Source: Paracyclopina nana | Lineage: Eukaryota > Arthropoda > Copepoda > Cyclopoida > Cyclopettidae | NCBI GenBank assembly: GCA_019096065.1 | Contig: JAGUCH010000001.1 | Coordinates: 13,020,001 to 13,084,000, forward strand | DNA: 64,000 nt | Direction: 5' to 3' | In this document: piece after piece, positions 22,901-32,899 of the stretch | How the letters are laid out: every line of letters begins with the position of its first letter | Numbering within the stretch: the stretch's first letter is position 1 | Program-made: the position numbers and the translations under genes | The notes under the pieces: generated by a model | Databases searched by the model: none | Told to the model about the DNA's origin: nothing | The model's input: the letters and a program-made list of their open reading frames with translations, nothing else

Positions 22901-24330
22901 CATTATAACAGTGTCACCATGTGCAGGTGAGATGCTAGCACTGGTCATACTGAAAGCAACTACATGACCTTCAGCTGTTGTGACATTGGTGATAGTTCCA
23001 CAGTGGCCTGAAATAAAAGCATCAATGTACTTCTTAAATCACATTTAAGCAAAAGATCATCTTACATGCATTTTTGGCACTGTAGGTACTCTTCTGAAAC
23101 TCCATATCAGAACTCTTTGAAAAGGTATCTTGGTGGAGTCAATGATGACCAGGTAAGGAGTCCTGTCTTTGCCAAGAGGATCAGCAAACTTAGAGGTAAT
23201 GGACTTCATCTGAACACTCTGCCGTTTGATCATCTGCTCAAAGGCAATGTCTTTTTCTGAGTCTGTCAAGTCAAGCCTTGACCAGAATCCAAACTCATCA
23301 ACAAGGGTGGAATAGTGCACCAAAGCACAGTTCCAAAATGTGTTAGAGACACCTTGCTTGGTCAGTTGGAAGAGGATTGACAACAGATCATTGGAAAGGT
23401 TGTGTCGTAGCTTGAGCCTGAACAGAACCACTGTAGCAGGGATTGACAGAGAGGTGTGCTTTTTGGAAAGCCCATTTGAAGCCAAGGTCTCAACCAGAGT
23501 CCAAAACTCCTTGGCATTCATGCCAACACATTTTTGGAGTTCCATCTCAGTCAGATATGAAGGATTCATAAACTTGTTCCTCCAAGCTGTCTCAGCATTG
23601 GGATAAGCATGTGGTTTATGCCTCCCATCCTGGAGATGCTTCTTGTATTCAGAAAGCCCAAGCTCATGAACAAGGCTATCAAGCTCACTTCTTCCCTTCA
23701 GATGGCTATCAATTTGAGGAGGATTCAGCAAAGATACCTTCCAAAAGTTGTCATCAATGTCAATGATTTTGAAGCACTTGCTGCGTGGACTCAGCACTTC
23801 TTCAGAAAGCCTAAAAACCTCCTTTCTACCGTCATCAACAACTTTGATGTTTTTGGGCACCTTGATAGCATTTTCTCTGCCTGACTTGCACTTTTCAGCC
23901 AGCACTTTCTTGTAGAAGCTCCTAGACTTTGTGGTACCATATGCCTCAAAGTTAAGTGCTCTATCCTGGAGGGAGGGACTGATGGCAGGAAAATGCCTGG
24001 GATTGACACTTTCTCCTCTGATAGGAGCTCAAACAGTTGCAATGGAGTGAACTGATGCAACAATTCCACAAGCTTTGAATTTGGACTTTTCTGACTGTAG
24101 GTTTGGAACTCTGCTGAGGACTTGGAAGCTCTGAAGCAGTAGTGGCTGTCCAAATTGTAGCTTCGAGAGAAAGTTTTTCCACAGGTCTGACATTGGACAC
24201 TCTTTTTGGGCTCATGGATTCCACGTGTGTGTCGGAAAAAGTTCTTCCTTGAACAGTCTGTCTCAAGCAGATGAAATGACCTATCATCATTGCACTTATG
24301 GCAAAAGCCATAGTGAATTGGAGCAGGCAG
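19995..24330 (-). CDS. Transposase (DDE_Tnp_4-like) fused to USP-like protease
   Basis: Ten exons: 24330-23066, 23007-22654, 22596-22499, 22440-22335, 22281-22082, 22032-21901, 21844-21472, 21420-21253, 21196-20920, 20857-19995. The first acceptor-bounded exon encodes two zinc-finger-like units (FCHKCNDD and VQCQTCGKTFSRSYNLDSHYC-type, about 24,150-24,310), then a helical region with RLKLRHNLSNDLLSILFQL resembling the HTH of DDE_Tnp_4 proteins, the first catalytic-type Asp in IDSTKIPF and a second in VIVDKGYDF. The third acid is not assigned. A middle region and an acidic linker follow, then a 290-aa domain with a Cys box (STSCWLASGVVSLL), CxxC pairs and a His box (HKGSLDSGHYTAHVL, then FFEVDGG) of ubiquitin-specific proteases (C19, or C98/USPL1-like). 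Single-base losses near 24,011, 23,117 and 21,725 break the frame. Any exon upstream of 24,330 was not found. Confidence 0.68.
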
Positions 24331-24741
24331 CTGAAATTGAAAAATTGCATCAATTAAGTAAGCTCAAATGGGGATGAAACATAAAAAATCATGACAATTA
24401 TTGTAGTATACTTTGATGCGCAATATCTCGGCAACGGAGCGTCAGAGCTGACTCCTTTTGCACCCATGAATTCACGTTGAGCACCTCTACAACTTTTATT
24501 ACTAGTGCAAACCTCTAAGATCACTTTCATTTCGAAGTTTGTCTCTGCTCAGTGCAAACGGAGCAATTTACTGTTAAAGAAATTCTAGAAAGCAAATCAC
24601 TTCAAGTCCAAGAGCCAACGTATCAATAGAATGACCACAATAGCACAGCCTTCCTTGTGCTATGTAGAATGCAGCATTTCCATGATATAAGCTTTTAATA
24701 GCTGTGAACTTATTTTTCATAAGTCCACCAGTATTTTTGCC

Positions 24742-24951
24742 ATGGATGAAAGCTTGAAACTCAATGAAAAAGTGCCACTTGACAAGGTTGCGCACATTGG
24801 GCCGAAACCGCGCCAAAATGCCAAAAGTGCTGCTCGCCAGAACGTTACTTATCTCGTAACATTAAAAAAGCAACACGACTATAGGGTTCTTGATATTCCT
24901 CCGGGACTGGTGGTTTCAAAATGGTTTAAAAAAAAGTCAAAGACAAGATGA
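24742..24951 (+). CDS. Possible 69-aa basic ORF
   Basis: ATG-initiated frame of 69 residues, Lys-rich and ending WFKKKSKTR. It overlaps an 80-codon minus-strand frame (24,574-24,816), and neither has a recognised domain or splice partner. One may be an exon of a neighbouring element gene. Weak call. Confidence 0.2.
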   Translation: MDESLKLNEKVPLDKVAHIGPKPRQNAKSAARQNVTYLVTLKKQHDYRVLDIPPGLVVSKWFKKKSKTR

Positions 24952-25044
24952 ACAATATTTTTCTATCAGGTAGCTCAGCTTAAGTGCGGCAAGTGGCTCA
25001 GCAATCCAAAAGCGCAGTATTAGCAGGTTGCACAGGAAGTGTAT

Positions 25045-25730
25045 TGCAACGGCGGCCTCTACCGCAACGGCGGCCTCTACCGCAACGGCGGCCTCTACCG
25101 CAACGGCGGCCTCTACCGCAACGGCGGCCTCTACCGCAACGGCGGCCTCTACCGCAACGGCGGCCTCTACCGCAACGGCGGCCTCTACCGCAACGGCGGC
25201 CTCTACCGCAACGGCGGCCTCTACCGCAACGGCGGCCTCTACCGCAACGGCGGCCTCTACCGCAACGGCGGCCTCTACCGCAACGGCGGCCTCTACCGCA
25301 ACGGCGGCCTCTACCGCAACGGCGGCCTCTACCGCAACGGCGGCCTCTACCGCAACGGCGGCCTCTACCGCAACGGCGGCCTCTACCGCAACGGCGGCCT
25401 CTACCGCAACGGCGGCCTCTACCGCAACGGCGGCCTCTACCGCAACGGCGGCCTCTACCGCAACGGCGGCCTCTACCGCAACGGCGGCCTCTACCGCAAC
25501 GGCGGCCTCTACCGCAACGGCGGCCTCTACCACAATGGCGGCCTCTACCACAAAGGTGGCCTCTAACGCAACGGCGGCCTCTACCGCAACGGCGGCCTCT
25601 ACCACAATGGTGGCCTCTACCACAATGGTGGCCTCTACCACAATGGTGGCCTCTACCACAATGGTGGCCTCTACCACTACGAGGGCCTCTACCACTACGA
25701 GGGCCTCTACTGCAATGGCTGCCTCCACTC
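25045..25730 (+). repeat. 18-bp minisatellite, about 38 units
   Basis: Unit CGCAACGGCGGCCTCTAC, with 27 essentially perfect copies from 25,045 to 25,530, then about 11 increasingly diverged copies (CACAATGGTGGCCTCTAC, CACTACGAGGGCCTCTAC). The divisible-by-three unit keeps several frames on both strands open; these are repeat artefacts unless transcription is shown. Confidence 0.95.
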
Positions 25731-25859
25731 CACAGCCTCTATTGCACCTTGGGCACTTCAAGACCAGAAAAGGAGCTGAACAGAGTAGTCCTAACAACTA
25801 GCCATTTTTTCTTACCTTGGATGGAATGTCCCTATCAGGTCCTGAGCAGCGGAAAAATG

Positions 25860-26309
25860 TTATTGATGTGTCACACTTGACCAACTTTTGGAGCAACTTT
25901 TGGACATCAATAGAGCTAAGGTTTTCAGCACTTTTTTCCCAACGGTCAAAAGTTTATCACCAGCCAATATTGTCAACTCAAAGATATCACTTAAGAAATG
26001 CTGATTATCATCTGTTCTGAGTCTGTCTAGCAAATCTTCTTGCAAATTGAAGAAAACCTTAACATGAAGATTTGACTTCATTGTTGTGCAGTTGTATCCA
26101 GACTGAATTAGATTGCATTTATTCGTCAGTGAAAGGAGTATGCATTCAAAAGCCTCAAATATCAACATGCTCAACAGGGTGCAAATAATGAACTCTTCAC
26201 TCATGCACTGGAAGATATCAAGTCTCAGGAAACAATGCAAGAGTATTAAAAGGGTTTCAAGTGTGTGATTGCCCTTAATTAATGAATTAATGGAGCTATT
26301 TTGAGACAT
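25860..26309 (-). CDS. Unrecognised 149-aa protein in giant element
   Basis: A single frame with a real ATG encodes 149 residues. Residues 18-75 are hydrophobic (LETLLILLHCFLRL, FIICTLLSMLIFEAFECILL), followed by a polar helical half (LQEDLLDRLRTDDNQHFL, LTVGKKVLKTLALL). It lies between the minisatellite and the inverted membrane-gene fragment, on the same strand as the latter. No signal peptide of classic form and no known family. Could be a membrane-associated accessory protein or an exon of a larger gene. Confidence 0.4.
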   Translation of the reverse strand: MSQNSSINSLIKGNHTLETLLILLHCFLRLDIFQCMSEEFIICTLLSMLIFEAFECILLSLTNKCNLIQSGYNCTTMKSNLHVKVFFNLQEDLLDRLRTDDNQHFLSDIFELTILAGDKLLTVGKKVLKTLALLMSKSCSKSWSSVTHQ

Positions 26310-26352
26310 TTCAGCTCAAAATCTCAATAAATCTGGGATTCAATTCAATTGA

Positions 26353-26839
26353 CTAATTGTTCAATACTGCTAGCTCTTGAATGATTTCCTCTCTATTGAT
26401 GACATTAGGCAAGTCATGATTCTTGAGATCAATTTGGCCAGATCTCCTGGCTAGAAACCAAGCAACCAATCCAGACACAATTGGGAGGATCAGTTCCAGG
26501 ATCTCCACTGGCACTGAATTGAGGACATCATTAATCCAAGGAATATTAGGTACAGTCTTTCTGGCATTTCCCCACTTGAACTCCAGTCTTTCCTCATCTG
26601 TGTGGGCACTTTTTGGCAACAGGACATGAATATTAAGCAGGTTTTTCTTCCTGGAGTAGGACCTTATTACAGGAATGACTCTGAAAGAATATCCAATTAA
26701 TAAATGCAAATCAATATTATCATAACTGTTGTTACCCTGGCTTAAAGGCATCTGCAGCTTTGAGATCAATGTATTCCTTTCTTGGGTAGAGCTCTTGATT
26801 TTTTTGACCCACAATTCTCTCTAATTCATCAAGTCTTAT
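26353..26839 (-). pseudogene. Inverted 5'-truncated copy of membrane-protein gene
   Basis: Exons 26839-26736 and 26690-26353 encode the C-terminal part of a paralogue of the gene at 28,190-29,483. Matching blocks include QELYPRKEYIDL against EDLYPKRLFVDV, FKPG followed by VIPVIRSYS, and the C-terminal membrane segment SVPVEILELILPIVSGLVAW then FLARRSG. A 45-nt intron (26,735-26,691) interrupts it where the other copy is continuous. Upstream the homology stops at about 26,839, where a truncated TIR begins, so the 5' two-thirds are lost. Confidence 0.72.
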
Positions 26840-26960
26840 ATCACGGAGTTTTAATTTTTCCGTCAAATTGCCGTGCGTTAATTGCGTATCGCTCCCACTG
26901 TAGTGTGTGACGTCACTCAGCACTTAGCCGAAAAAACAAAAGCAGCTGCAATGTGCGCTG
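26840..26960 (+). repeat. Internal truncated TIR copy
   Basis: Begins TCACGGAGTTTTAATTTTTC and continues CCGTCAAATTGCCGTGCGTT, TGACGTCA and GCAGCTGCAATGTGCGC, matching the inner part of the left TIR; the outer 220 bp are missing. Details (TCACGG, GCCGTGCG) match the right TIR better than the left. Confidence 0.85.
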
Positions 26961-27119
26961 CGCGAAACAGAATTCGAGCTCTGTGGTTTTCAGCTCAAAT
27001 TCAAAGAGAGAAAAAAGAGCCTAGAATTCCCGTGAAAAACAACCCGAATTAAAGGAAGAAAAAGCATAGAGTTAACGAACTTCCATTACGGAATTTGGCC
27101 TCAAAAGCCCAAACATTCA

Positions 27120-27700
27120 AAAATGGATTTGGCCTTCGAAGCAGCCTCAATACTCATCGTCAAAATGCCTTGGATTCGGCCGTCAATTAAAGCAGCCTCA
27201 ATATTCATTGCCAAAAAGCCTTGGATTCGGCCGTCGAAGCAGCCTCAATATTCATTGCCAAAAAGTCTCGGATTCGGCCGTTGAAGCAGCCTCAATATTC
27301 ATTGCCAAAAAGCCTTAGATTCGGCCGTCAAAGCAGCCTCAACATTCACAGTCAAAAGGCCTCGGATTCGGCTGTCAAGCAGCCTCAACATAAACAGCCA
27401 AAAAGCCTCTGATTTGGCCGTCATTCGGCCGTCAAAAAGCCTCGGATTCGGCCGTCAAAGTAGCCTCAACATTCACAGTCAAAAAGCCTCGGATTCGGCC
27501 GTCAAAGCAGCCTCAACACTCACAGTCAAAAAGCCTCGGATTTGGCCGTCAAAGCAGCCTCAACATTCACTGTCAAAAAGCCTCGGATTCGGCCGTCAAA
27601 GCAGCCTCAACATTCACTGTCAAAAAGCCTAGGATTCGCCGTCAAAGTAGCAGCCTCAACATTCATAGTCAAAAAGCCTCGGCCGTCAAGAAGGAACCCA
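27120..27700 (+). repeat. Subterminal motif array behind internal TIR
   Basis: About fifteen copies of GATTCGGCCGTCAAAGCAGC alternating with CTCAACATTCA, same orientation as 18,180-18,500. The TIR plus array layout repeats that of the left end, marking the start of a second element copy. Confidence 0.88.
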
Positions 27701-28189
27701 GATACGGATCACAAGTACTTTGCCAAGACTTGGCGAGATTAATTGGAGACTTGAGACTCTCTCGAATGGGTCTTCTCGTGAAGAACAGGCCTTATTGCTG
27801 GAATAAGCAACACAGAAAAAGAAGCTGAAATGGCAGTGAAAACAATCATATGCCTTGAAAATCCTAGGCCTTGAAAATCCTACGCCTTGAAAAACCTTTC
27901 AGCCTTGAAAAACCTTTCAGCCTTGAAGAACCGGGAGCTGAGGATACACGCCAAATTCCAGTGAAAAAGAGTCCCCTTTGTCAGACCTCACATTGGGCAG
28001 CAAATTGTGCATTAAGATCTTGTTGCTGCTGACAGCTTCAGGAGTCAAGGTGATTAATACAATTTTCCTTCATCATTGAATGAATGAAAAAGCCATTGTG
28101 ATACCTGATGAGCCTGTGATCGAAATCAAGGGATCTTCTCCAGTTTGATGAATACCTTGTCACATTCCACAGGTGACTTCTATTTCATC

Positions 28190-29483
28190 ATGTTTCATTT
28201 GCTTTTAATGGCATCATTCTTGGCCAATGTGCATTGCGCTAATGAGGTAAACTGCATTCATGGAAGTTTTTAGTGTCACAATTTCAATAGTCTTCTCTTC
28301 TTTCTCCAGGATAACTTTATGCCCATAAATGTGAGCTTAAACTTGACAGAGGTTGAAGCTCAGTTTGGACAACTTTTGGAAGGCATCCACTTTCGATTGG
28401 ACACCCTCAACAATGGATCATATTATATCCCAGCTAGCCCAAAACTTGAGAATGTAGATCCAAGGAGTGAATGGCGAGCTGCAATTTTTGCAGCTGATGC
28501 TCTTATCCAAAGAAAGGCAATTGTGAGATTGACATCTTTGAGTACTCGTCTTGAACGATGCATCTACAAATACAAGTCAGTCAAGCAGACCACAATATTG
28601 GTTAAGGCCAAAGAGGAGGAAGGAGACCTAATCCAAATAAACGATTCCTGGAGGGTGGACCCAACCGATGACCAGAAGCTTGGCACTTTTGTATCCTCAT
28701 TTTTCAAAGGTGTGGCAAAATACGGACAGTTCGTCTTAGATGGTGAACCTCTGGAACTAACCAAGACAATTTTCCAAGACATTGTTGCTGGCTATGAATT
28801 CGATGAAGGAGATTTTAGAAAGGTTGATGACGAGGACAGAACCTTGCTTTTGACATCATTCAATTTTATCCAAGAACAAATCAACCATCTGAGTGACAAT
28901 GTTGCACTTATTTGCGACATTTCTCATGATCTTAATGAAGGTATTTTTTGCTCTAGCTCTTGCTTGTATGGAATTGTAGGTAGGTGCTTTTTTTCTTTGC
29001 AGAAATAATCAACCCAAATGTTCAGCACCTTACTAACAGCATCATTGGCTATGAGGAAATGGCAAACATAATAAGCCAGAAAATGAGGATTTGTATCCAA
29101 AAAGGCTGTTTGTTGATGTTGAGCTTGATGACTTGTACAAGCCAGGAGTAGTCCCAATTGTGAGAACTTACAGCAAGCAAATGAATGTTGTGACCATTCA
29201 TTGCCTAATGCCAACATCCCATATTGAAGAGGACAATGAGGAAGACAAGGTCTACCACTGGGGAGCATCAAGGCAGCAATATCAATTCACAAGCTGGCTT
29301 CATAGCATGTTGAATTCAATACCAGTGGAGATTATGGAGCTTTGTAGTCCCATCATCACTGCAATTATTGCTTGGATCCTGGCTAAAAGATCAGAGAAGA
29401 AAAATCAACTTGAAGTAGAACAAGTCATTGCTGATAGAGGCCTTTTGCTTGAAGAACTCAGAGCCAAAGCCCCCACTTTATGA
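28190..29483 (+). CDS. Signal-peptide, single-pass membrane protein (frame broken once)
   Basis: Exons 28190-28246, 28310-28940 and 29003-29483 are joined by GT-AG introns. The first exon is a signal peptide (MFHLLLMASFLANVHCA). The second encodes about 210 residues of ectodomain with N-glycosylation motifs (NVSLNLT) and predicted helices. The third carries a conserved juxtamembrane block and a C-terminal membrane anchor (SIPVEIMELCSPIITAIIAW) with a basic tail. Exon lengths total one base short of a whole frame: an A run at 29,080-29,083 appears one base short relative to the inverted paralogue at 26.4-26.8 kb. The layout (signal peptide, helical ectodomain, C-terminal anchor) suits a cell-surface or envelope-like glycoprotein; no family recognised. 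Confidence 0.66.
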
Positions 29484-29612
29484 TGCATTTTTATCATTTG
29501 ACCCACAGTGAAGTAAAATTAGGAGTGACATAAAAGAAAGCTAAATGGTTGCAATAAAAACAATCAGTTTTGATTCCTCAGGTGTCAGTTTGCTCCTAGG
29601 GCAGCCAATTCC

Positions 29613-29810
29613 AAGGCTGTTTTGTTGTCCAAATATGAGGCTTCATAGAAATCCACAATGCATTTGAGGCTGCATTGAGGGCCAAATCTGAGGCTGCTTT
29701 GAAGGCTGAATCCGAGGCTGTTTTGATAGCCAAAACCAAGGTTTTTTAAAAATCCTGTATCTGAGGCTGCCTGCTATGATGGCCAATATGAGCCTGTTTA
29801 GAAATCCACA
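29613..29810 (-). repeat. Degenerate inverted subterminal motifs
   Basis: Five or six diverged copies of GAGGCTGCTTTGA-GGC-GAATC, i.e. the subterminal motif in the opposite orientation, 130 bp after the membrane-protein gene. This suggests the former right edge of a short element copy. Confidence 0.65.
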
Positions 29811-30612
29811 TTGATTGTGTCATCTTGTTAAGTTTGTTTTGGCTGCTAGTTACATGGTCATCCGCTTGTCACACCCAAGGCCTAGTATTTTTAATTAGCA
29901 ACACTTTGCATCAGCTGATGTTTGCTTGTCATGGGCCCATATCTTCACTCAAAGACTGGCAAAACCCTCTTGTTCCAATTATTTCCCCTTTCGGGTCCTA
30001 ACGTAGGCGAAAATTGAATAAAGTGATGTACTTTTTTTAAGGCAAAATTAAAAAGTAGTAGTATCTGGATCCCTCAATGACAAGATTTTCACCTACTATT
30101 TTGATGACTAACGTCCGATAGCTGCCTCGCTAGTTGATTGTTATTGTTATGAGTGAGGAGTCTATTGCATTTTTAACTTTTAACAAATTAACAAGGCAAT
30201 ACATCATAGTAAATCAATATCAAATTAGTGACTTAAATCTTAAATAGCTTTTTCTGTGAAAACTGTAGTGAGCATCTCAAATAATATTGGGATTGGGGTA
30301 AAAGCTGAACCATTGGAAGTCAAGTTTTGACTGTTTTGTTTTGCTCTATAAAAACATACTCGGATTTTGCAGCCTCAGCCTCCGGGCACTTTTCAAAATG
30401 GACAGCATTATCAACCTTGATGGCGATAATGTCCAACTGGCAGTTGGTCCTCATCAAAATGATAACATTGTCCACATTGACGTTGAGCTTTGATTCAGTT
30501 TTTGAAGTGAGTGCTTTTATTTTGTTATTGATGCAAATAAAAAATATCGTCAAAGCAAAGCTAGTTAACTCGCTAACAGTCAAGAGAAGTTATAACAAAA
30601 GAAAAGGGAAAA

Positions 30613-31812
30613 ATGGCTGCATCTCAAGTTTTATTATTGGTTTTTCTAGTCCTTGGAATCACTGAGGCCTTGATTTGCATCCAGAAGAAGGGAAATCTGA
30701 CTTTTGAGATATCTACCAAAGGCAGTTGCTACTACAAGGTAAATAGAGTGATTGATGCCTTTCTTTTTATTACATTGTAATTATTTATATTTCAGTGCAA
30801 TAAGGGGGAAATGGTTGAAGCTGGAGCTACTGAAAGCAGCCTTATTGGAGATTTGTTCAATTACCGGACTTGTAAAAGCGACAAGTAAGTGGAATCAATG
30901 TTATCAACAGTGGTCAGAAACGACCAAAGTGGTCATTTTTGACTTGATTTGGTCAAAAAAAAAAATGGTGATCGGAAAAGTGCTTGCAAGAAAATGACCA
31001 AAACTATCTAAAAATAGGTACTTCTAGCCAAAATAGCAAGCAAGACAAATGAGTTTTATCAGGGACTCAAAATTCCGCTAGGTGGCGACACGGTATTTTA
31101 GGGGGGCAGATTACTCGCTGAGGTGTATGCAAACTTTTGTTCAGGGTGGTATTCGGTAAATATTGAAGAAAAAACTTCATTTTTCGCCTTCAAAATCAGT
31201 GTATGGATAAGAATATCTGAACTAGGCCATGAAAATAAATTACTTTTAAAGAGCATATTTTTTAATCTTGAGCCAAATAAGCCCCCTTGACCACTAGCGA
31301 CGCCAAAAAGCTCTCGTGTCATTTTACCGAACTACATTTGTCTTGCTTGCTATAGGGCACAATTCCAATTTTCACATGCATATTTTTCCTTATAGAAAGG
31401 ATCTGAGATAGATAAAGCTTGCAAAAAGCTTGATCTCAAAAGAAATATATAGCCAAAACCTCACTTTGATGTACAACAGCTTCTGAAGAATCAGGCTACT
31501 TTTTGCTCAGTGCTTGGACACCAAAATAACAATTCCAATCGAATATGTCTTATCGTTGCAGGTGTAACTATGATCCCTGTTCTTTAGAAGAAACTGAAGT
31601 CAACTTTGTAGCCATTTTTGGTAGCCTGGCAGCTGTTCTAGTTTGCCTCATCTTTGCTGCATGTGGAGCTTTGTACTACAAGAGGAAGTGGGTATTTATC
31701 ATTACTTTCTAATTTAATGCACTGCATATCTTTTATCTCGAATAGGCTTTGCTTTGGCAGCCCTGGAGGAGCCCATTATGCTCTTGATATTGCCCAAACC
31801 AGCAAATGCTGA
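30613..31812 (+). CDS. Type I membrane protein, 135 aa, four exons
   Basis: Exons 30613-30738, 30796-30884, 31562-31687 and 31746-31812 join with phases 0,2,2 to 135 residues. Residues 1-19 are a signal peptide (MAASQVLLLVFLVLGITEA). The ectodomain (20-80) has six cysteines (CIQ, CYYK, CNKG, TCKS, CNYDPC), suggesting a small disulfide-bonded module. A strong transmembrane helix (FVAIFGSLAAVLVCLIFAA) is followed by YYKRK and a 20-residue cytoplasmic tail with HYAL and a terminal SKC. AATAAA overlaps the stop region (31,813). The 677-nt second intron hosts a complete MITE. No family recognised; frame and splice sites are intact, unlike its neighbours. Confidence 0.72.
31033..31353. mobile_element. 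Complete 321-bp MITE in an intron
   Basis: ATAGCAAGCAAGACAAATG at 31,033-31,051 has its perfect reverse complement at 31,335-31,353. If the outer TA is the target duplication, the TIR starts GCAAGCAAG, as in Tc1/mariner-derived MITEs. A truncated relative lies at 3026-3135. It sits wholly within the second intron of the 135-aa membrane-protein gene. Confidence 0.9.
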
Positions 31813-31818
31813 AATAAA
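31813..31818 (+). terminator. Poly(A) signal of the 135-aa gene
   Basis: AATAAA starting one base after the TGA stop codon. Confidence 0.6.
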
Positions 31819-32233
31819 AGATTTTGCATCACTTGAAGAGCAGACGTTCAATTTTGTGGGTCGAAAAAGGCAGCCCGTGCTCAGCGATTTTCTGCGCTAA
31901 TAGCTGTTACAGTGTAGTTGAGTGATAATAAACTTATTTATTCTGACGAGATGATGCTGCTCCAGGAAAGGTTTGACCAACTGAGCCAAGCAATTTTTTT
32001 GCAGAACTTTAAACAAAATGCGACTGAAATGGTGAAAATGAAAGCTTTTCCTTGGTTTTCCTTGGATTTGGGTTTTGACCTTGCATCAGCTTGTGGTTGA
32101 GCTCGGGAAGCTATCCTGGAAGAAGATTCTTCTTCAGTGGAGGCCTCGGTGTCAATCTCAGTATCTTCGTCTCCATGGCTTGTCGTTTTTTTGCCATCCT
32201 AGGCCAAGTTTTCATGCCCCAAAAATAAGTAAA

Positions 32234-32583
32234 ATGTATGAACTTGATACATATTTTAGTTCTACATGGTGTAAGGAAGGTGTAGAACCCAAATAATCCT
32301 CTGTCCTACAACTTAACCAATTAAAAATAGAAACATTTCAGTTTTTGCTCCTGCTATACTGAACGAAGGCTAGTTTCATTTCATCAATTAAATATGCTTT
32401 GCATGTGGTGTAGATGTATGAACTTGATACATATTTTAGTTCTACATGGTGTAAGGAAGGTGTAGAACCCAAATAATCCTCTGTCCTACAACTTAACCAA
32501 TTAAAAATAGAAACATTTCAGTTTTTGCTCCTGCTATACTGAACGAAGGCTAGTTTCATTTCATCAATTAAATATGCTTTGCA
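32234..32583 (+). repeat. 180-bp tandem duplication
   Basis: The segment starting ATGTATGAACTTGATACATA at 32,234 is repeated at 32,414, almost identical over about 170 bp. No coding frame. Confidence 0.95.
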
Positions 32584-32584
32584 G

Positions 32585-32805
32585 GTTGTTCAGGATGTTC
32601 AGGATGTTCAGGTTGCTCAGATTGCTCAGCTTGTTCAGCTTGTTCAGGTTGTTCAGGTTGTTCAGCTTGTTCAGGATGTTCAGCTTGTTCAGGATGTTCA
32701 GCTTGTTCAGGTTGTTCAGCTTGTTCAGGATGTTCAGGTTGTTCAGGTTGTTCAGGTTGCTCAGATTGCTCAGCATGTTCAAATTGTTCAGCTTGTTCTA
32801 GCTAT
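32585..32805 (+). repeat. 9-bp minisatellite, TTGTTCAGG/C
   Basis: About 24 copies of a 9-bp unit (TTGTTCAGG, TTGTTCAGC, ATGTTCAGG, TTGCTCAGA). It keeps frames open on both strands, giving Leu/Asn- or Val/Gln-repeat artefacts. Confidence 0.93.
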
Positions 32806-32899
32806 TGTATTGGATGGTTTTGGGAGCATTTGTAGGCTGGGAATGCAGTCCTCGCCCAGCTTTGAGATCGGAGGCTATTTGACTGTGAATGTTGAGGCT

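Noticed and set aside
25045-25730. CRISPR-like array
   Set aside because: Uninterrupted tandem units with no unique spacers, in a eukaryotic genome.
24937-25880. Long frames on both strands over the 18-bp minisatellite (Val-Glu-Ala, Thr-Ala-Ala-Ser and Arg-Pro-Leu-Pro repeats)
   Set aside because: A unit divisible by three without stop codons opens frames by itself; no domain outside the repeat.
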